Below, one piece after another: positions 49,809-60,359 of a DNA stretch of 64,000 bases; position 1 is the stretch's first letter, and each line of letters starts with the position of its first letter. The stretch spans positions 1-64,000 of the forward strand of contig CAZPWJ010000004.1 of NCBI GenBank assembly GCA_964590195.1, given 5' to 3'. The notes beneath the pieces are model-generated. The model saw only the letters and a program-made list of their open reading frames with translations, was not told the origin of the DNA and searched no databases. Source of the DNA: GCA-2731375 sp964590195 (lineage in GTDB: Bacteria > Pseudomonadota > Alphaproteobacteria > GCA-2731375). A program made the translations under genes and the position numbers.

Positions 49809-51443
49809 CTAAGTCCCGGTCCGTATGGAGGCGAGGAAATGGTTCATTTCCTGCTTTAGGGGGTCCGCTTGCAGGCCCAGTTCATTGGCCGCTTTCAGGA
49901 CATCGCCGGCAGCCTCGCCCGTCTCCTGGGCGCCTCTGTTCACCTGATCGATGTTGGAGGTTACGTCCTCGGTGCCGTGCGCGGCTTCCTGCACATTGCG
50001 GCTGATTTCCTTGGTCGAGGCACCTTGTTGCTCGACTGCGGCTGATATGGAGCCGCCGATCTCACTGATCTGGGCAATGGTTTTCGAAATATTTTCGATC
50101 GCCGTTACGGCAGAGCCGGTCGCGGACTGAATTTCGGCGATTTGTCCCGAGATCTCTTCCGTCGCCTGTGCCGTTTGTGATGCCAGGTTCTTCACTTCCG
50201 AAGCGACCACGGCGAAGCCCTTGCCCGCATCACCGGCGCGGGCCGCCTCGATGGTGGCATTCAGGGCCAGCAGGTTGGTTTGCGAGGCGATGTCGTTAAT
50301 CAGGCCGACCACGTCGCCGATCTTCTGCGAGGCCTCGGCCAGACCTTGAACCTGTTCGGTGGCAAGCTGTGATTCCGCCACCGCGCTGTTGGAGATATCC
50401 GAGGACTGGCTCACCTGACGGGAGATTTCCTGCACCGAGGCCGACATTTCCTCGGTCGCCGTGGCAACGGATTGCACATTCGCGCTGGCCTGGACCGAGG
50501 CGCTGTTCACTTCGGCCGAACGTTGCGACGTTTGATCGGCGATGCCGCGCATCTGCTCGGCGGAGCTGGACATGTTGCCGGCGGAATCACCGACCGACTG
50601 GACGATGCCCATGACCGTATGTTCGAAATCATCGGCAAGTTTATTGCGGTCGGTTTCCCGTTGTTGGATCCGTTCCCGCCGCTCTTGCTCCATCTTCTCC
50701 CGTGTAGTTATGGCGGCAATGGCGTTGTCCTTGAAAACCTGCACCGATTTGGCCATGGCGCCGATTTCATCGCCACGGCCCAGAGCCGGTACCTCGACCT
50801 CGTTGTTACCGTCAGCCAGATGCTGCATGGCGTCGGTCATGCTGGCGATTGGCCGGCTGACCATCCGTGACAGCGCAAACAGCAGAAGCATCACCAATAT
50901 CAGCGATAATGATACGGCCCAGCCGATGCTGGACGCGACGCTGCGGTTAAGCTGCGCTTCGACGCGGCCAAAATCCCAGGCGACCGCGATTGCGCCGACG
51001 ACGACATTCTTCTTGCCGAACCGGGCCGGTGTCGCCACGAACTGTTGACCATTGACGAATGCCGTTTGCAGTTCACCCGTGTCGGAAGCCTGTTTGGAAA
51101 TCTCCAGAAGCTCGGCCTCCGCCGCGAAAGGTAAATGCTCCGCTTTATAATTCACCACGGCTTTGCCGTCCTTGCCGGTAGCGACGATCGCGGCAACATT
51201 GGAATCGTTGCCTGCCGTCAGTTCGGCATAGGCCCGCTCGATCGTTTCGACCTTGCGGAAGCGAATGCCGCCCGAGACCTGACCACCTAGCAATTGCGTC
51301 AGGGAAAGGTTGCTGCCTTCGGCCAGGGTTTTCAACCGCTGGCGTTCACCCATGCTTTGCGCGGCGATGACGATGGCAAAACCCACGGCAACACCGATTG
51401 CCACCACGGCAGCGGTCTTGCGGCCAATTGTCCATGAAACCAT
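49809..51443 (-). CDS. methyl-accepting chemotaxis protein
   Basis: A 544-residue chemoreceptor. The first membrane segment is about residues 8-28, a short periplasmic ligand domain of about 145 residues follows (AIVATGKDGKAVVNY, GKKNVVVGAIAVAWD), the second membrane segment is about 173-193, then a HAMP domain begins with RMVSRPIASMTDAMQHLADGN. The cytoplasmic tip has GLINDIASQTNLLALNATIEAARAG. The protein ends without a CheR-docking pentapeptide. The gene upstream in the same direction encodes a secreted Cache-like domain protein, suggesting a shared ligand. Confidence 0.93.
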   Translation of the reverse strand: MVSWTIGRKTAAVVAIGVAVGFAIVIAAQSMGERQRLKTLAEGSNLSLTQLLGGQVSGGIRFRKVETIERAYAELTAGNDSNVAAIVATGKDGKAVVNYKAEHLPFAAEAELLEISKQASDTGELQTAFVNGQQFVATPARFGKKNVVVGAIAVAWDFGRVEAQLNRSVASSIGWAVSLSLILVMLLLFALSRMVSRPIASMTDAMQHLADGNNEVEVPALGRGDEIGAMAKSVQVFKDNAIAAITTREKMEQERRERIQQRETDRNKLADDFEHTVMGIVQSVGDSAGNMSSSAEQMRGIADQTSQRSAEVNSASVQASANVQSVATATEEMSASVQEISRQVSQSSDISNSAVAESQLATEQVQGLAEASQKIGDVVGLINDIASQTNLLALNATIEAARAGDAGKGFAVVASEVKNLASQTAQATEEISGQIAEIQSATGSAVTAIENISKTIAQISEIGGSISAAVEQQGASTKEISRNVQEAAHGTEDVTSNIDQVNRGAQETGEAAGDVLKAANELGLQADPLKQEMNHFLASIRTGT

Positions 51444-51465
51444 ATTCTGGCTACTCCAAAATGAC

Positions 51466-51498
51466 CGCGACCCGCCTTGCGGTGCAAAGCGGGTCGCG
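51466..51498 (-). promoter_or_regulatory. hairpin between the Cache-protein and chemoreceptor genes
   Basis: CGCGACCCGC (51466-51475) pairs with GCGGGTCGCG (51489-51498), a perfect 10-bp stem with a 13-base loop. On the minus strand it is followed by GTCATTTTGG, so it could be a partial terminator that leaves less mRNA for the receptor than for the soluble sensor, or an RNA-stability element. Confidence 0.55.
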
Positions 51499-51547
51499 CT
51501 GTTACGTCATAATAATACTCGGTCTCGTTAAGCAGCGGACGAGGGAC

Positions 51548-52129
51548 CTACTGTCCCAGCATCTCGACGTTAACGCCGACAGTGATAGCGCCGATCACGC
51601 TGCCGTCCTTGGGGTCGACGACAGGCAGGCTGACCTGGCTTTGGAAGGTCTGGGTGGATCCATCTTCCTTGACCTTGCCGATATGCAACGCATCGGCGCC
51701 CACGGAATAGGTCTTTTTCCATTTCGCTTCATCGCCCTGCCAATAATCCGAGGTGATGTCGCTTTGGCCAACGTTCAGGCCTTTGTTATCCATCACGAAA
51801 ATTTCCGTGAACAAGCCTTCGCTGCCGTCCTTCTTGCCTTTGAGAAAGGTCGAAAGCGAATTGGCCAGCACTTCGTTGATCATTGGGCGGCTGGAAGCAT
51901 TGGTCTCGGCCCGCCATTGCTTGTCCAGCGCAACGATTTTGGTTTCCGTCAAATCACTATGCGCCGTGTTCTGCGCCTTGACGGCATCAATCACGGAAGG
52001 GCTGGAAAGCCAAGCCTGGATATTATTTTTCGCCAGGTCGCGCAGTTGAGGTTCAAACTCGTTGGCGTTGGCGCCGGTCGCAAGCATGATGGGGAGGGCC
52101 GCGATAAGGGCAAATTTCATAATACGCAT
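51548..52129 (-). CDS. secreted stand-alone Cache/PDC sensor-domain protein
   Basis: A 193-residue protein with a signal peptide (MRIMKFALIAALPIMLATGANA, cleavage near residue 22). The mature part has the PDC/Cache signature pattern: LFTEIFVMDNKGLNVGQSDITSDYWQGDEAKWKK, then SQVSLPVVDPKDGSVIGAITVGVNVEML. It has no membrane anchor after the signal and no signalling domain. With the chemoreceptor directly downstream it may bind a ligand in the periplasm and present it to the receptor. AAGGA precedes the ATG. The 150-base upstream region is strikingly AT-rich and probably holds the promoter. Confidence 0.85.
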   Translation of the reverse strand: MRIMKFALIAALPIMLATGANANEFEPQLRDLAKNNIQAWLSSPSVIDAVKAQNTAHSDLTETKIVALDKQWRAETNASSRPMINEVLANSLSTFLKGKKDGSEGLFTEIFVMDNKGLNVGQSDITSDYWQGDEAKWKKTYSVGADALHIGKVKEDGSTQTFQSQVSLPVVDPKDGSVIGAITVGVNVEMLGQ

Positions 52130-52282
52130 TAATCAGTCCTTTATTTCCTCGGAAATTCGATGCGCATCTTTAGGACGGAAAAATTACAAAAGGATTAAGC
52201 CATTTGGGTTGATATGGTTAATGATTTCGCGGGGATGTTATATAATTATGACAAATAAAATTGTTATAATAATTGGTCGCAA
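52130..52282 (-). promoter_or_regulatory. AT-rich intergenic region, likely promoter of the Cache-MCP operon
   Basis: This 153-base stretch is far richer in A and T than its surroundings, especially 52230-52270. It includes a 10-base palindrome GATGCGCATC at 52159-52168. No canonical sigma-28 or sigma-70 boxes could be assigned with confidence. Confidence 0.45.
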
Positions 52283-52996
52283 TTACTTGTTCTGAAAACC
52301 CGCCTTTTTCCAGTCATCATAGGCTTGCAAGGTCGCTTGATTGGGCGGGTAGGTGCCTATGGTGGGATGGCCGGCTTCGACCCGTTGTTTCAGAAAATTT
52401 TCCAGTTGTTCCTGCTCTGCGCCGTCGCGGGCGACCTCCTCGGCCATGGCTTGCGGTACAACGACGACGCCATCGCTGTCCCCGACAAGCACATCGCCAG
52501 GCATGACCGCGACGCCGCCGCAGGCTACCGGACGCTGCAAATCCGCGCCAAAATGGACATTCAGGCTGGCTGGCGCGGCACTGCCGGCACAAAACACCGG
52601 CAGTGATCCGGCGGCCACCGCGACGCCGTCCCGCACGGGCCCGTCGCTGACCACAGCCGCGACGCCGCGCTCCGCCATGCGGGCCGCCAGAATATCGCCG
52701 ATCACGCCGGCGCCCAATTCGCCGCGGGCATCGATCACCATGGCGTGGCCTGGGGGGATGTCCTCAACCGCCTTGCGCGGCGGATATTCCGGGTCTCCCA
52801 GGACCTCCACGCGGGATAAATCTTCGCGCATGGGTATAAACCGAAGGGTATAAGCCTGTGCGGCAAAGTGACACACTGCGGGGTTGAGCGGCCGGGCGCC
52901 GACAATGAAGCAATTCCGCAGGCCGCGTTTCAGCAGCTGCATGGTCAGCGTGGCGGTCGAAATGCCCGCGAATTGCTTCAAGACATCCGCATTCAT
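52283..52996 (-). CDS. RraA-like / HMG aldolase family protein
   Basis: A 237-residue RraA-fold protein: GPVRDGVAVAAGSLPVFCAGSAAP and GVAVMPGDVLVGDSDGVVVVPQAMAEEV are the defining blocks, shared by 4-hydroxy-4-methyl-2-oxoglutarate/4-carboxy-4-hydroxy-2-oxoadipate aldolases, oxaloacetate decarboxylases and RraA. The full-length protein has extra residues and the GDSDG metal-site motif, which favours an aldolase or decarboxylase. It overlaps the upstream FAH-fold gene by four bases, so both probably serve one 2-oxo acid pathway. Confidence 0.88.
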   Translation of the reverse strand: MNADVLKQFAGISTATLTMQLLKRGLRNCFIVGARPLNPAVCHFAAQAYTLRFIPMREDLSRVEVLGDPEYPPRKAVEDIPPGHAMVIDARGELGAGVIGDILAARMAERGVAAVVSDGPVRDGVAVAAGSLPVFCAGSAAPASLNVHFGADLQRPVACGGVAVMPGDVLVGDSDGVVVVPQAMAEEVARDGAEQEQLENFLKQRVEAGHPTIGTYPPNQATLQAYDDWKKAGFQNK

Positions 52997-54174
52997 AGCA
53001 GATTCCGGGCCGATAGGTTGGCCATCAGGGCGCCGATGCCGAAGGTCCAGGGCGGGATCTTGTCCGTATGGTTGATCTGATTGGTCAGACTGCCGAGCAT
53101 GGGATTGGCAATAGTAACAATATCGCCCAGATGATGGGTAAAGCCCTGGCCCGGGGCATCGCGGTCTTTCGTGGGCGCGAACATGGTGCCGGTGAACAGC
53201 AGCAGGCCATCTGGAAATTGATTATGCGGGCCGCAGGCATAGGCGGCCAGGTCGGCCAGATCGCGGCTGATTTCGGCAATGGACGAGCTGCCCTGTAGTT
53301 CGAAGCCATCCGTACCGCTGACGGAAAGGCTGATCTCCATGGCGCGGACATGGTCGAGGTTGAAGCTGTCATCGAACAGGCGGATGAAAGGCCCCACGGC
53401 GCAGGAGGCGCGGTTGTCCTTTGCCTTGCCCAGCAACAACGCGCTGCGGCCCTCGAAATCGCGTAAATTGACATCGTTGCCCAGACAGGCGCCGACGATG
53501 CGGCTGTCCGGCGCAATGGCCAGGACGATTTCCGGCTCCGGATTGTTCCAGGTGGATTTCGGGTGGATGCCGATCTCGGCGCCCATGCCGACGGCTGCCA
53601 TGGGCTGGGATTTGGTGAAGACCTCCGCATCCGGACCGATGCCCACTTCCAGGTACTGCGACCACAGGCCCCGTTCCTCCAACACCGCCTTGACCCGTGC
53701 CGCTTCTTCGGAGCCGGGTGTAATATCGGCCAGGGATTGGCCGATCTCGGCCCCGATGGCATCGCGGATTTCGGCCGCCTTGTCCGGATCGCCCTTGGCC
53801 TGTTCCTCGATCACCCGTTCCAGCATGGAGCTGACGAAGGTTACGCCGCAGGCCTTCAGGGCCTGGAGATCGGACGGTGCCAGGAAATAGGGTTGCCCGG
53901 GGTCCTGGTTGTCATGAACACTGTTGGCAAGCAAGGCCTCCACATCGCCCAGGCGCACGCCCTTGCCCTCCAGGGCGGCGGCGGCGGGATCGCTCATGGC
54001 CAGCAATCCCGACAAGGTCGGCGCGACGGACAACAGATCAAACACCCCTTCGTCGCTCACCAAAACCGGCGTTGGGCCGCCCCAATCGCCCGGCAGCCAT
54101 GCGCGGCCGACAAAACATCCGGTCAGGCCGCCGTCAGGCAGCGTATTTGCGGCGGTCAGTGATATCTGGCTCAT
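52993..54174 (-). CDS. fumarylacetoacetate hydrolase-family protein
   Basis: A 393-residue protein with an FAH C-terminal domain: EIGIHPKSTWNNPEPEIVLAIAPDSRIVGACLGNDVNLRDFEGRSALLLGKAKDNRASCAVGPFI carries the metal-binding Glu/Asp residues (shown as family pattern). The N-terminal domain reads PTPVLVSDEGVFDLLSVAPTLS. This group includes acylpyruvate hydrolases and sugar-acid dehydratases. Coupled by ATGA overlap with the RraA-like gene. The substrate cannot be read. Confidence 0.85.
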   Translation of the reverse strand: MSQISLTAANTLPDGGLTGCFVGRAWLPGDWGGPTPVLVSDEGVFDLLSVAPTLSGLLAMSDPAAAALEGKGVRLGDVEALLANSVHDNQDPGQPYFLAPSDLQALKACGVTFVSSMLERVIEEQAKGDPDKAAEIRDAIGAEIGQSLADITPGSEEAARVKAVLEERGLWSQYLEVGIGPDAEVFTKSQPMAAVGMGAEIGIHPKSTWNNPEPEIVLAIAPDSRIVGACLGNDVNLRDFEGRSALLLGKAKDNRASCAVGPFIRLFDDSFNLDHVRAMEISLSVSGTDGFELQGSSSIAEISRDLADLAAYACGPHNQFPDGLLLFTGTMFAPTKDRDAPGQGFTHHLGDIVTIANPMLGSLTNQINHTDKIPPWTFGIGALMANLSARNLL

Positions 54175-54321
54175 GTAAAATCGTTCCTCAAGAATTCCAA
54201 TACGCTAGTATGGCAACAGCGCGGCAATGGGGAAAGCGGCAAAGCTGCAAAGCGGTTGTTGCGCCCTGGACAAAGCGGCTACATTCATGCCCACGGCCCC
54301 GATCAATGTAAGGACAACGAA

Positions 54322-54828
54322 ATGCACGCCAATGCCCGCTTTATTGCCGCGCTTGCCGCCATTATATTTTTCTTGACCTCTCTGGCTCCGGCGCAGGCCA
54401 TTTCGGCAAGGGAAAAGGACTATCAGGATTGGCGCCTGCGCTGTGAGCGCAAGGACGACAGTGCTCCCGAACGCTGCTTTATCATGCAAATCGCCAAGAC
54501 CTTGAAGGACAAGCGGGATATCCTGCGCATCGGGGTGCGCTATCCAGAGCCCGAAAAACCGGCTGTGGTTTTTCTGACCCTGCCCTTGGGGGTTTATCTG
54601 CCCGGCGGTTTGCTGCTGCAGGTCGACGATGGCGAGATCTTGAACATTCCCATGGAAATCTGCCTCGGCAACGGCTGCCACACGCGCATGGCCCTGGAAG
54701 GCGCCCTGTTAAAATCTCTTAAGGGTGGGCGCCAGGCCACCTTGACCTTTTATGACAGCCAGCAACAAAAGATTACCGTGCCGATATCCTTGGCCGGATT
54801 TACCGCCGCCTTCGCGGCTTTGAACTAA
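54322..54828 (+). CDS. IalB family secreted protein
   Basis: A 168-residue protein with a signal peptide (FIAALAAIIFFLTSLAPAQA, cleavage near residue 27). The mature part has DYQDWRLRCE, ERCFIMQIA and ILRIGVRYPEPEKPAVVFLTLPLGVYLPGGLLLQVDDGE, the features of invasion-associated locus B proteins, with the paired cysteines in CLGNGC. Alphaproteobacteria carry this family widely; it is periplasmic and of unknown biochemical role. ATG 54322 has AAGGACAA upstream. It stands alone before the methyltransferase. Confidence 0.85.
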   Translation: MHANARFIAALAAIIFFLTSLAPAQAISAREKDYQDWRLRCERKDDSAPERCFIMQIAKTLKDKRDILRIGVRYPEPEKPAVVFLTLPLGVYLPGGLLLQVDDGEILNIPMEICLGNGCHTRMALEGALLKSLKGGRQATLTFYDSQQQKITVPISLAGFTAAFAALN

Positions 54829-54852
54829 CCAATAAAAACGGGAGACATCATC

Positions 54853-55890
54853 ATGACGGAGACGCCAGCAAAAGACCCGACGGACCTGATGTGGGAATAC
54901 CTGAAGGGCTTCCACGCCGTGCACCATATGGCGATCGGCACCGAACTGGGCCTGTTCGCCAAGATCAACGAAGCGGGGGAAAGCGGCTGTAATCCAGCCA
55001 GCCTGGCGGCGGATCTGGATCTGCATGGGCTCTATGTGGATGTCTGGTGCAAGACCGGTTACCACTATGGTCTGTTGGAGGCTGGTGATGAGGGCTGTTT
55101 CCGGCTGGCCGAGATGATGGATCAGTTGCTGGTTGATGCCAATGACCCGCGCAATCTTGCACCCTATGTCATAGCCACGGCGCACTATGGCAGCGATGAT
55201 TTGCGCACATATGCTGAAAATTTCCGAACAGGCGGGACCAACCGCTTTCAGGAACATGGCGATGAATTCTCCCGCCATGTGGGCGCGACCACGGCCGGTT
55301 TCCACACGGTCGTGGCGCGCCATATGCTTGGCGGCATCCCTGGCATGAAGGACAAGCTGGAGGCCGGCGCATCGGTGTTGGATGTCGGCTGCGGCATCGG
55401 CGGTCTAATGATGAAAGTCGCCCAGGCCTGGCCCAATAGCCGCTGTCACGGCGTTGATATCGACCCCCACGGTGTCGCGGCGGCCCAGGCCAACATAGCT
55501 GCCTCGGAAGTCGCCGACCGGGTCACGGTGCAGGCCGTTGGGCCTGATGGCATCGGCCATGACGGCGAATTTGACCTGGCCATGATGTTCGAAGTGCTGC
55601 ACGAAATCGACGATGGCATCCGCCCCGATGTGGTCAAAGATGTGGCCAAATCTCTAAAGCCTGGCGGCGTTATGTTTATCCTGGATGAAACCTATCCCTC
55701 CGATCTGGAGGGACTGCGCGATCCCAGTTACAACTTCGCGGTCCAGACCCAGTTCAACGAACTGATTTGGGGCAATGTGGTGCCGACCATCGAGATGCAG
55801 CGCGACCTGTTCGCCAACGCTGGCTTGAAAGAGATTGCCCGCGATGCCATCGGTGGCATCTTCACCATGCTGGTCGCCGTGAAGGAGTAA
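54853..55890 (+). CDS. class I SAM-dependent methyltransferase with N-terminal helical domain
   Basis: A 345-residue enzyme. The N-terminal part (about 1-110) has the winged-helix-like dimerisation style of plant/bacterial O-methyltransferases, and the SAM site VLDVGCGIGGLMMKVAQ is at about residues 176-192, followed by HGVDIDP and FDLAMMFEVLHEI. It should methylate a small molecule. Downstream genes are a hydratase, acyl-CoA ligase and acyl-CoA dehydrogenase in the same direction, so it may be part of their catabolic unit. The neighbour starts 5 bases after the stop. Confidence 0.88.
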   Translation: MTETPAKDPTDLMWEYLKGFHAVHHMAIGTELGLFAKINEAGESGCNPASLAADLDLHGLYVDVWCKTGYHYGLLEAGDEGCFRLAEMMDQLLVDANDPRNLAPYVIATAHYGSDDLRTYAENFRTGGTNRFQEHGDEFSRHVGATTAGFHTVVARHMLGGIPGMKDKLEAGASVLDVGCGIGGLMMKVAQAWPNSRCHGVDIDPHGVAAAQANIAASEVADRVTVQAVGPDGIGHDGEFDLAMMFEVLHEIDDGIRPDVVKDVAKSLKPGGVMFILDETYPSDLEGLRDPSYNFAVQTQFNELIWGNVVPTIEMQRDLFANAGLKEIARDAIGGIFTMLVAVKE

Positions 55891-55895
55891 CGGCC

Positions 55896-56690
55896 ATGAC
55901 GTCTGATCCCATCGCCGGCGCGGCGCGTCATTTGTTTGATGCCTTGCAGGCTAAGGAACAGGGCAGGCCGCTGCCCGACGATCTGGCACCGCCCGATATC
56001 GCCACCGCCTATCAGGTTCAGGACAAGTTGCAGGCCCTGTGGATTGAAGCCGGCGCTGGCGCGGTGGCGGGCTGGAAAGTTGCCCTGACATCAAAGGTGA
56101 TGCAGGAACTGCTTGGCGTGGCGCGGCCGTGTGAAGGGGCGATTTTCGCCAACCGGGTGCATCAAGACGCCGCCACGCTGCCCCATGACGATTTCGTCAA
56201 TATCGGCGTGGAATCCGAGATCGCGGTACGCATGGGCCGTGATCTGCCGGCCTCGGACGGCCCCTACGATCAGGACAATATCGCCGGCGCGGTCGCGGCT
56301 TGCATGGCGGCGATCGAGATCGTTGACGATCAGGCTATCGACTATGCCTTGGTCGATGCGCCTTTGCTGATTGCTGGCAATTCCTATAACGCCGGCTGTA
56401 TCCTGGGGCCGGAGGTCGCGGACTGGCAGGATCTGGATCTGGCCGCGCTGCCGGGCCGTATGCTGATCAACGGCGAGGTTGTGGGCGAAGGGGTCGGCGG
56501 CGACGCCCTGGGCCATCCCCTGGTGCCGCTGGCCTGGTTGGCCAACAATCTGAATGAACGGGGCACCATGTTGCGGGCCGGCGATGTGGTTCTGACCGGC
56601 TCCATCGTCGCTACCAAATGGCTGCAACCGGGCGATGCCATGGTCACCGAGGTCGATGGCCTGGGACGGGCCAGCCTGACCGTGACCTGA
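55896..56690 (+). CDS. 2-keto-4-pentenoate hydratase/FAH-family protein
   Basis: A 264-residue MhpD-like enzyme: GWKVALTSKVMQELLGVARPCEGAIF, ESEIAVRMGRDLP with acidic metal ligands, AAIEIVDDQ and HPLVPLAWLANNLNERGTMLRAGDVVLTGS. These match 2-oxopent-4-enoate hydratase and 4-oxalocrotonate decarboxylase-like proteins. It is more like the classical family than the copy at 45199. The stop TGA lies in a threefold 13-base repeat. Between a methyltransferase and an acyl-CoA ligase. Confidence 0.88.
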   Translation: MTSDPIAGAARHLFDALQAKEQGRPLPDDLAPPDIATAYQVQDKLQALWIEAGAGAVAGWKVALTSKVMQELLGVARPCEGAIFANRVHQDAATLPHDDFVNIGVESEIAVRMGRDLPASDGPYDQDNIAGAVAACMAAIEIVDDQAIDYALVDAPLLIAGNSYNAGCILGPEVADWQDLDLAALPGRMLINGEVVGEGVGGDALGHPLVPLAWLANNLNERGTMLRAGDVVLTGSIVATKWLQPGDAMVTEVDGLGRASLTVT

Positions 56691-56717
56691 GCCCGTGACC
56701 TGAGCCCGTGACCTGAG
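56681..56717. repeat. 13-bp unit repeated nearly three times across a stop codon
   Basis: CGTGACCTGAGCC occurs at 56681-56693 and 56694-56706, and its first 11 bases again at 56707-56717. Each copy contains the TGA that ends the hydratase gene in the first unit. The last copy runs into the GAAGG ribosome-binding site of the acyl-CoA ligase. Confidence 0.9.
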
Positions 56718-56729
56718 AAGGATTTAGAC

Positions 56730-58289
56730 ATGAGTAATTTGTATCAGGGATTGACCGGCGGCACGCTAATGCTGCGGGCCATGGCCCGTTGGGGCGACCG
56801 GGTTGCCTTCAGCGGTTATGGCGGCAGTTTCACCTATGCCCAATGCCGGGATCTGGTGGGCCGCTATCAGGCGGTCATGCAGAGCGCGGGCGCGGTACGC
56901 GGGCAGCGCATCGCCTTGTTGAACGCCAACCGGGCCGAGGCTTGGCTGGCCGGTATCGCGGCTTTGGGGTTGGGTCTGTGCATGACGCCGCTGCACCCCT
57001 TGGGCGCGTTCGAGGATCAGCAGTTCATTCTGGAAGATGGCGAGATCGATTATCTGTTCGTGGATACGGATAACTATCTCGAACGGGGCGCGGAATTGCT
57101 GGCCGCGACGCCGCGATTGCAAAAGGTCTTCACCCTTGGCCCGGCGGATTATGGCCTGGACCTGCGCGCGGGCGCCGAGGCCGCCGGCGCTGTCTCGCCG
57201 GTTTCGCTGGCCAGCCCGGATGATCAGGCCTGGCTCAGCTATACCGGCGGAACTACCGGTAAATCAAAGGGGGCGATGCGCCGGCACCATTCCTATGTGG
57301 CCATGGTCAATGCGGTCACGGCCGATTTTGAATGGCCCGATGATACGGTCTATCTCTCCGTCGCGCCGATCTCTCACGTGGGCGGCACCAAAATTCCCAC
57401 CACCCTGCTGCGCGGCGGGCGGGTGCACATGCATCACGGTTTTGATCCCGAAGCGGTGCTCAATGATATTGGGACGGAGCGGATTTCGACGACGTTGCTG
57501 GTGCCGACAATGGTCAATATCCTGCTCGATCACCCGAAACTGGATGACGCCGATCTATCCAGTCTGGAATTGCTGATGTATGGCGCAGCGCCCATGTCGC
57601 CGACCCGCCTGTTGGAAGGTCTGGAGCGGATTGGCCCGGTGTTCTGCCAACTATACGGCCAGACCGAGGGCTATCCCCTGACAGTGCTGCGCAAGGGCGA
57701 TCACAACAAGGATGATGCGGATCTTTTCGCGGCTTGCGGCCATCCCTGCACTTCCGTCCAAGTTGCCTTGTTGGATGAAGACGGCAACGAGGTGCCGGCG
57801 GGCGAGGTGGGTGAAATCTGTGCCCAGGCGCCGCAGGTGATGGACGAATACTGGCAACGCCCGGAACAGACGGCGGAAACCCTGGCAAATGGCTGGCTGC
57901 ATACGGGCGATATGGCCTATGCCGACGAGCGCGGCTTTCTCTATATCGTCGACCGCAAGAAAGACATGATCATCACCGGCGGTTTCAACGTCTTTCCCCG
58001 AGAGGTGGAGGACGTGCTGACCACGGATCAGAACGTTGCCATGGCCGCGGTGATTGGCGTGCCCGATGATAAATGGGGCGAGGCGGTCAAGGCCGTGGTC
58101 ATTCCCCGCCCAGGCGCCGAGATTGATGTGGACGCCCTGATCCAAAGGGTTCGTGACGCCAAGGGCGCGGTGCAGGCGCCGAAATCAGTGGATATCGTCG
58201 AGGAAATTCCCCTCACGCCCCTGGGCAAGCCGGACAAAAAGGCCCTGCGGGAGACCTATTGGGCCGGCCAGGGCCGCCGTGTGGGTTAA
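56730..58289 (+). CDS. AMP-forming acyl-CoA synthetase / ligase
   Basis: A 519-residue adenylate-forming enzyme. The phosphate-binding loop is LSYTGGTTGKSKGAMRRH, the adenine motif is YGQTEGYP, TGDMAYADERGFLYIVDRKKDMIITGGFNVFPREVED is the hinge region, and the catalytic Lys is near the end in PLTPLGKPDKK. It activates a carboxylic acid to its CoA thioester, the entry step for the following dehydrogenase. Chain length or aromatic preference is not clear. GAAGG precedes the ATG. Confidence 0.94.
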   Translation: MSNLYQGLTGGTLMLRAMARWGDRVAFSGYGGSFTYAQCRDLVGRYQAVMQSAGAVRGQRIALLNANRAEAWLAGIAALGLGLCMTPLHPLGAFEDQQFILEDGEIDYLFVDTDNYLERGAELLAATPRLQKVFTLGPADYGLDLRAGAEAAGAVSPVSLASPDDQAWLSYTGGTTGKSKGAMRRHHSYVAMVNAVTADFEWPDDTVYLSVAPISHVGGTKIPTTLLRGGRVHMHHGFDPEAVLNDIGTERISTTLLVPTMVNILLDHPKLDDADLSSLELLMYGAAPMSPTRLLEGLERIGPVFCQLYGQTEGYPLTVLRKGDHNKDDADLFAACGHPCTSVQVALLDEDGNEVPAGEVGEICAQAPQVMDEYWQRPEQTAETLANGWLHTGDMAYADERGFLYIVDRKKDMIITGGFNVFPREVEDVLTTDQNVAMAAVIGVPDDKWGEAVKAVVIPRPGAEIDVDALIQRVRDAKGAVQAPKSVDIVEEIPLTPLGKPDKKALRETYWAGQGRRVG

Positions 58290-58400
58290 TCTCGGAAATG
58301 ATGCAGGAAGCGGAAGCTTTGCCCAGTAAATTATTGTAAGAACACACCTACGCAGTAACGTTACCGACCTCTCCACGAACCCCTGTCAGGGAGCCGAACC

Positions 58401-60242
<1,842 letters not shown>

Positions 60243-60263
60243 CGTAATCTGAGATTGATCCTA

Positions 60264-60329
60264 GCCACCCCCTCCCCCTTCCCGGCCACCCATTAATGGT
60301 ACCCTGTGAGTGGCCGGGGAGGGGGTGGC
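60264..60329. repeat. long interrupted hairpin upstream of the PreA-like gene
   Basis: GCCACCCCCTCC (60264-60275) pairs with GGAGGGGGTGGC (60318-60329), and CCGGCCAC (60282-60289) with GTGGCCGG (60310-60317). That gives 20 paired positions with a six-base bulge on one side. The loop contains the palindrome CCATTAATGG (60290-60299). It may be a terminator for the dehydrogenase, an mRNA 3'-end stabiliser or a mobile palindrome. Confidence 0.75.
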
Positions 60330-60359
60330 CCGGCGAATTCTATGGAATGGAAGTAAAAA

